DNA of 7,222 bases from Planctomycetota bacterium. Its GTDB lineage: Bacteria > Planctomycetota > Planctomycetia > Pirellulales > UBA7805. The notes under the pieces are model-generated. The model saw only the letters and a list, made by a program, of their open reading frames with translations, did no database searches and was not told the origin of the DNA. Where the stretch lies: contig JABABY010000102.1 of NCBI GenBank assembly GCA_014237955.1, positions 1-7,222 on the forward strand. The letters are read 5' to 3'. A program made the position numbers and the translations under genes. Below are positions 6,768-7,222 of this stretch, in pieces; the stretch's first letter is position 1; every line of letters begins with the position of its first letter.

Positions 6768-7222
6768 TCAACAATACACCGTTTCAATCTGTTTGAGCCG
6801 TTCCGCAATCGCTTCATCGTTTGGAATCTCCCCCGTCTCACGCTTCTGCTCGAAGCGACGATCAAACTCTGCAATCTCATCTCGGACAGCCATCTCCGCA
6901 GTATCACTCAATCGATCAATAAACATCACTCCATCGAGATGGTCCGTTTCGTGCTGAATGACACGGGCGAGCAGACCTTGAAATTCGGCGCAAATCTCCT
7001 CGCCTTCCAAATTGAATGCGGCAACATGGATCGAGGAAGGTCGTCGCACCGGCGCATACACTCCCGGCAAACTTAAACACCCCTCCTCTTCTTCCTCCAC
7101 CGGCGACTTGGGGCGACTAAGAATTGGATTGATGAACACCAACTCATCATCTTCTCCACGATCCGGACCCAAATTGATTACAAACATCCGATAGGGTAAA
7201 TCGACCTGATTTGCTGCCAGAC
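6768..7222 (-). CDS. def: Peptide deformylase, 5' end outside window
   Basis: Def is a metalloenzyme that removes the N-formyl group from new proteins at the ribosome exit. About 150 residues are visible and the frame runs off the right edge. All three family motifs can be seen: the first as LAANQ at 7206-7220, whose preceding codon ends in GT as expected for the Gly of GLAANQ; the second as EGCLSLPG, with the metal-binding Cys at 7077-7079; and the third as QHETDHLDG, with metal-binding His codons at 6951-6953 and 6939-6941 and the catalytic Glu between them. The ATG at 7187 is internal because it falls after motif 1. A run of five Glu precedes motif 2. After the core the protein continues about 49 residues past the DRL segment as a charged, probably helical tail ending in Cys, longer than in E. 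coli. It is the most upstream visible gene of the def-fmt-miaB-glnE group. Confidence 0.96.
   Translation of the reverse strand, partial: LAANQVDLPYRMFVINLGPDRGEDDELVFINPILSRPKSPVEEEEEGCLSLPGVYAPVRRPSSIHVAAFNLEGEEICAEFQGLLARVIQHETDHLDGVMFIDRLSDTAEMAVRDEIAEFDRRFEQKRETGEIPNDEAIAERLKQIETVYC

Noticed and set aside
6668..7076. Open frames over def on both strands (6668-6907 -, 6723-7076 +)
   Set aside because: They are out of frame with, or antisense to, a clear deformylase with all its motifs.

Overview
The window looks like chromosomal core-gene DNA from a bacterium, most likely a planctomycete (Pirellulales-like). That guess rests on protein style: a B12-dependent ribonucleotide reductase with a Cys-rich tail, a long GlnE, and diverged but complete Fmt and MiaB motifs. 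It is an inference and no database search was possible. No mobile element, CRISPR array, tRNA or rRNA is visible.

Layout: two transcription units converge near position 850. On the + strand, positions 1-779 hold the 3' end of a class II (adenosylcobalamin-dependent) ribonucleotide reductase gene (nrdJ), followed by a clear intrinsic terminator with a UUCG tetraloop (805-840). On the - strand, reading from right to left, lie the 3' part of peptide deformylase (def, 7222-6768), methionyl-tRNA formyltransferase (fmt, 6660-5695), the tRNA methylthiotransferase miaB (5537-4116) and the bifunctional glutamine synthetase adenylyltransferase/adenylyl-removing enzyme glnE (about 4036-905). The gaps are about 107, 157 and 40-79 bases. 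All four genes point the same way and no convincing terminator lies between them, so they plausibly form one operon. There is no gene-free stretch longer than 300 bases; the largest gap is 157 bases.

How the genes fit together: Fmt formylates Met on initiator tRNA, and Def removes the formyl group from new proteins. MiaB makes the ms2i6A37 modification that supports decoding. All three serve translation. GlnE is the outlier: it adjusts glutamine synthetase activity to nitrogen status. NrdJ makes deoxyribonucleotides and belongs to the opposite transcription unit.

All catalytic motifs that fall inside the window appear intact, and no gene shows a frameshift. I found no evidence for a new biological system. 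The points worth a second look are modest: the strand-specific terminator between the converging genes, an inverted repeat spanning the glnE stop codon, the changed tRNA-contact loop in Fmt, the Cys-rich tail and low-complexity linker of NrdJ, the uncertain GlnE start, and the gene order itself.
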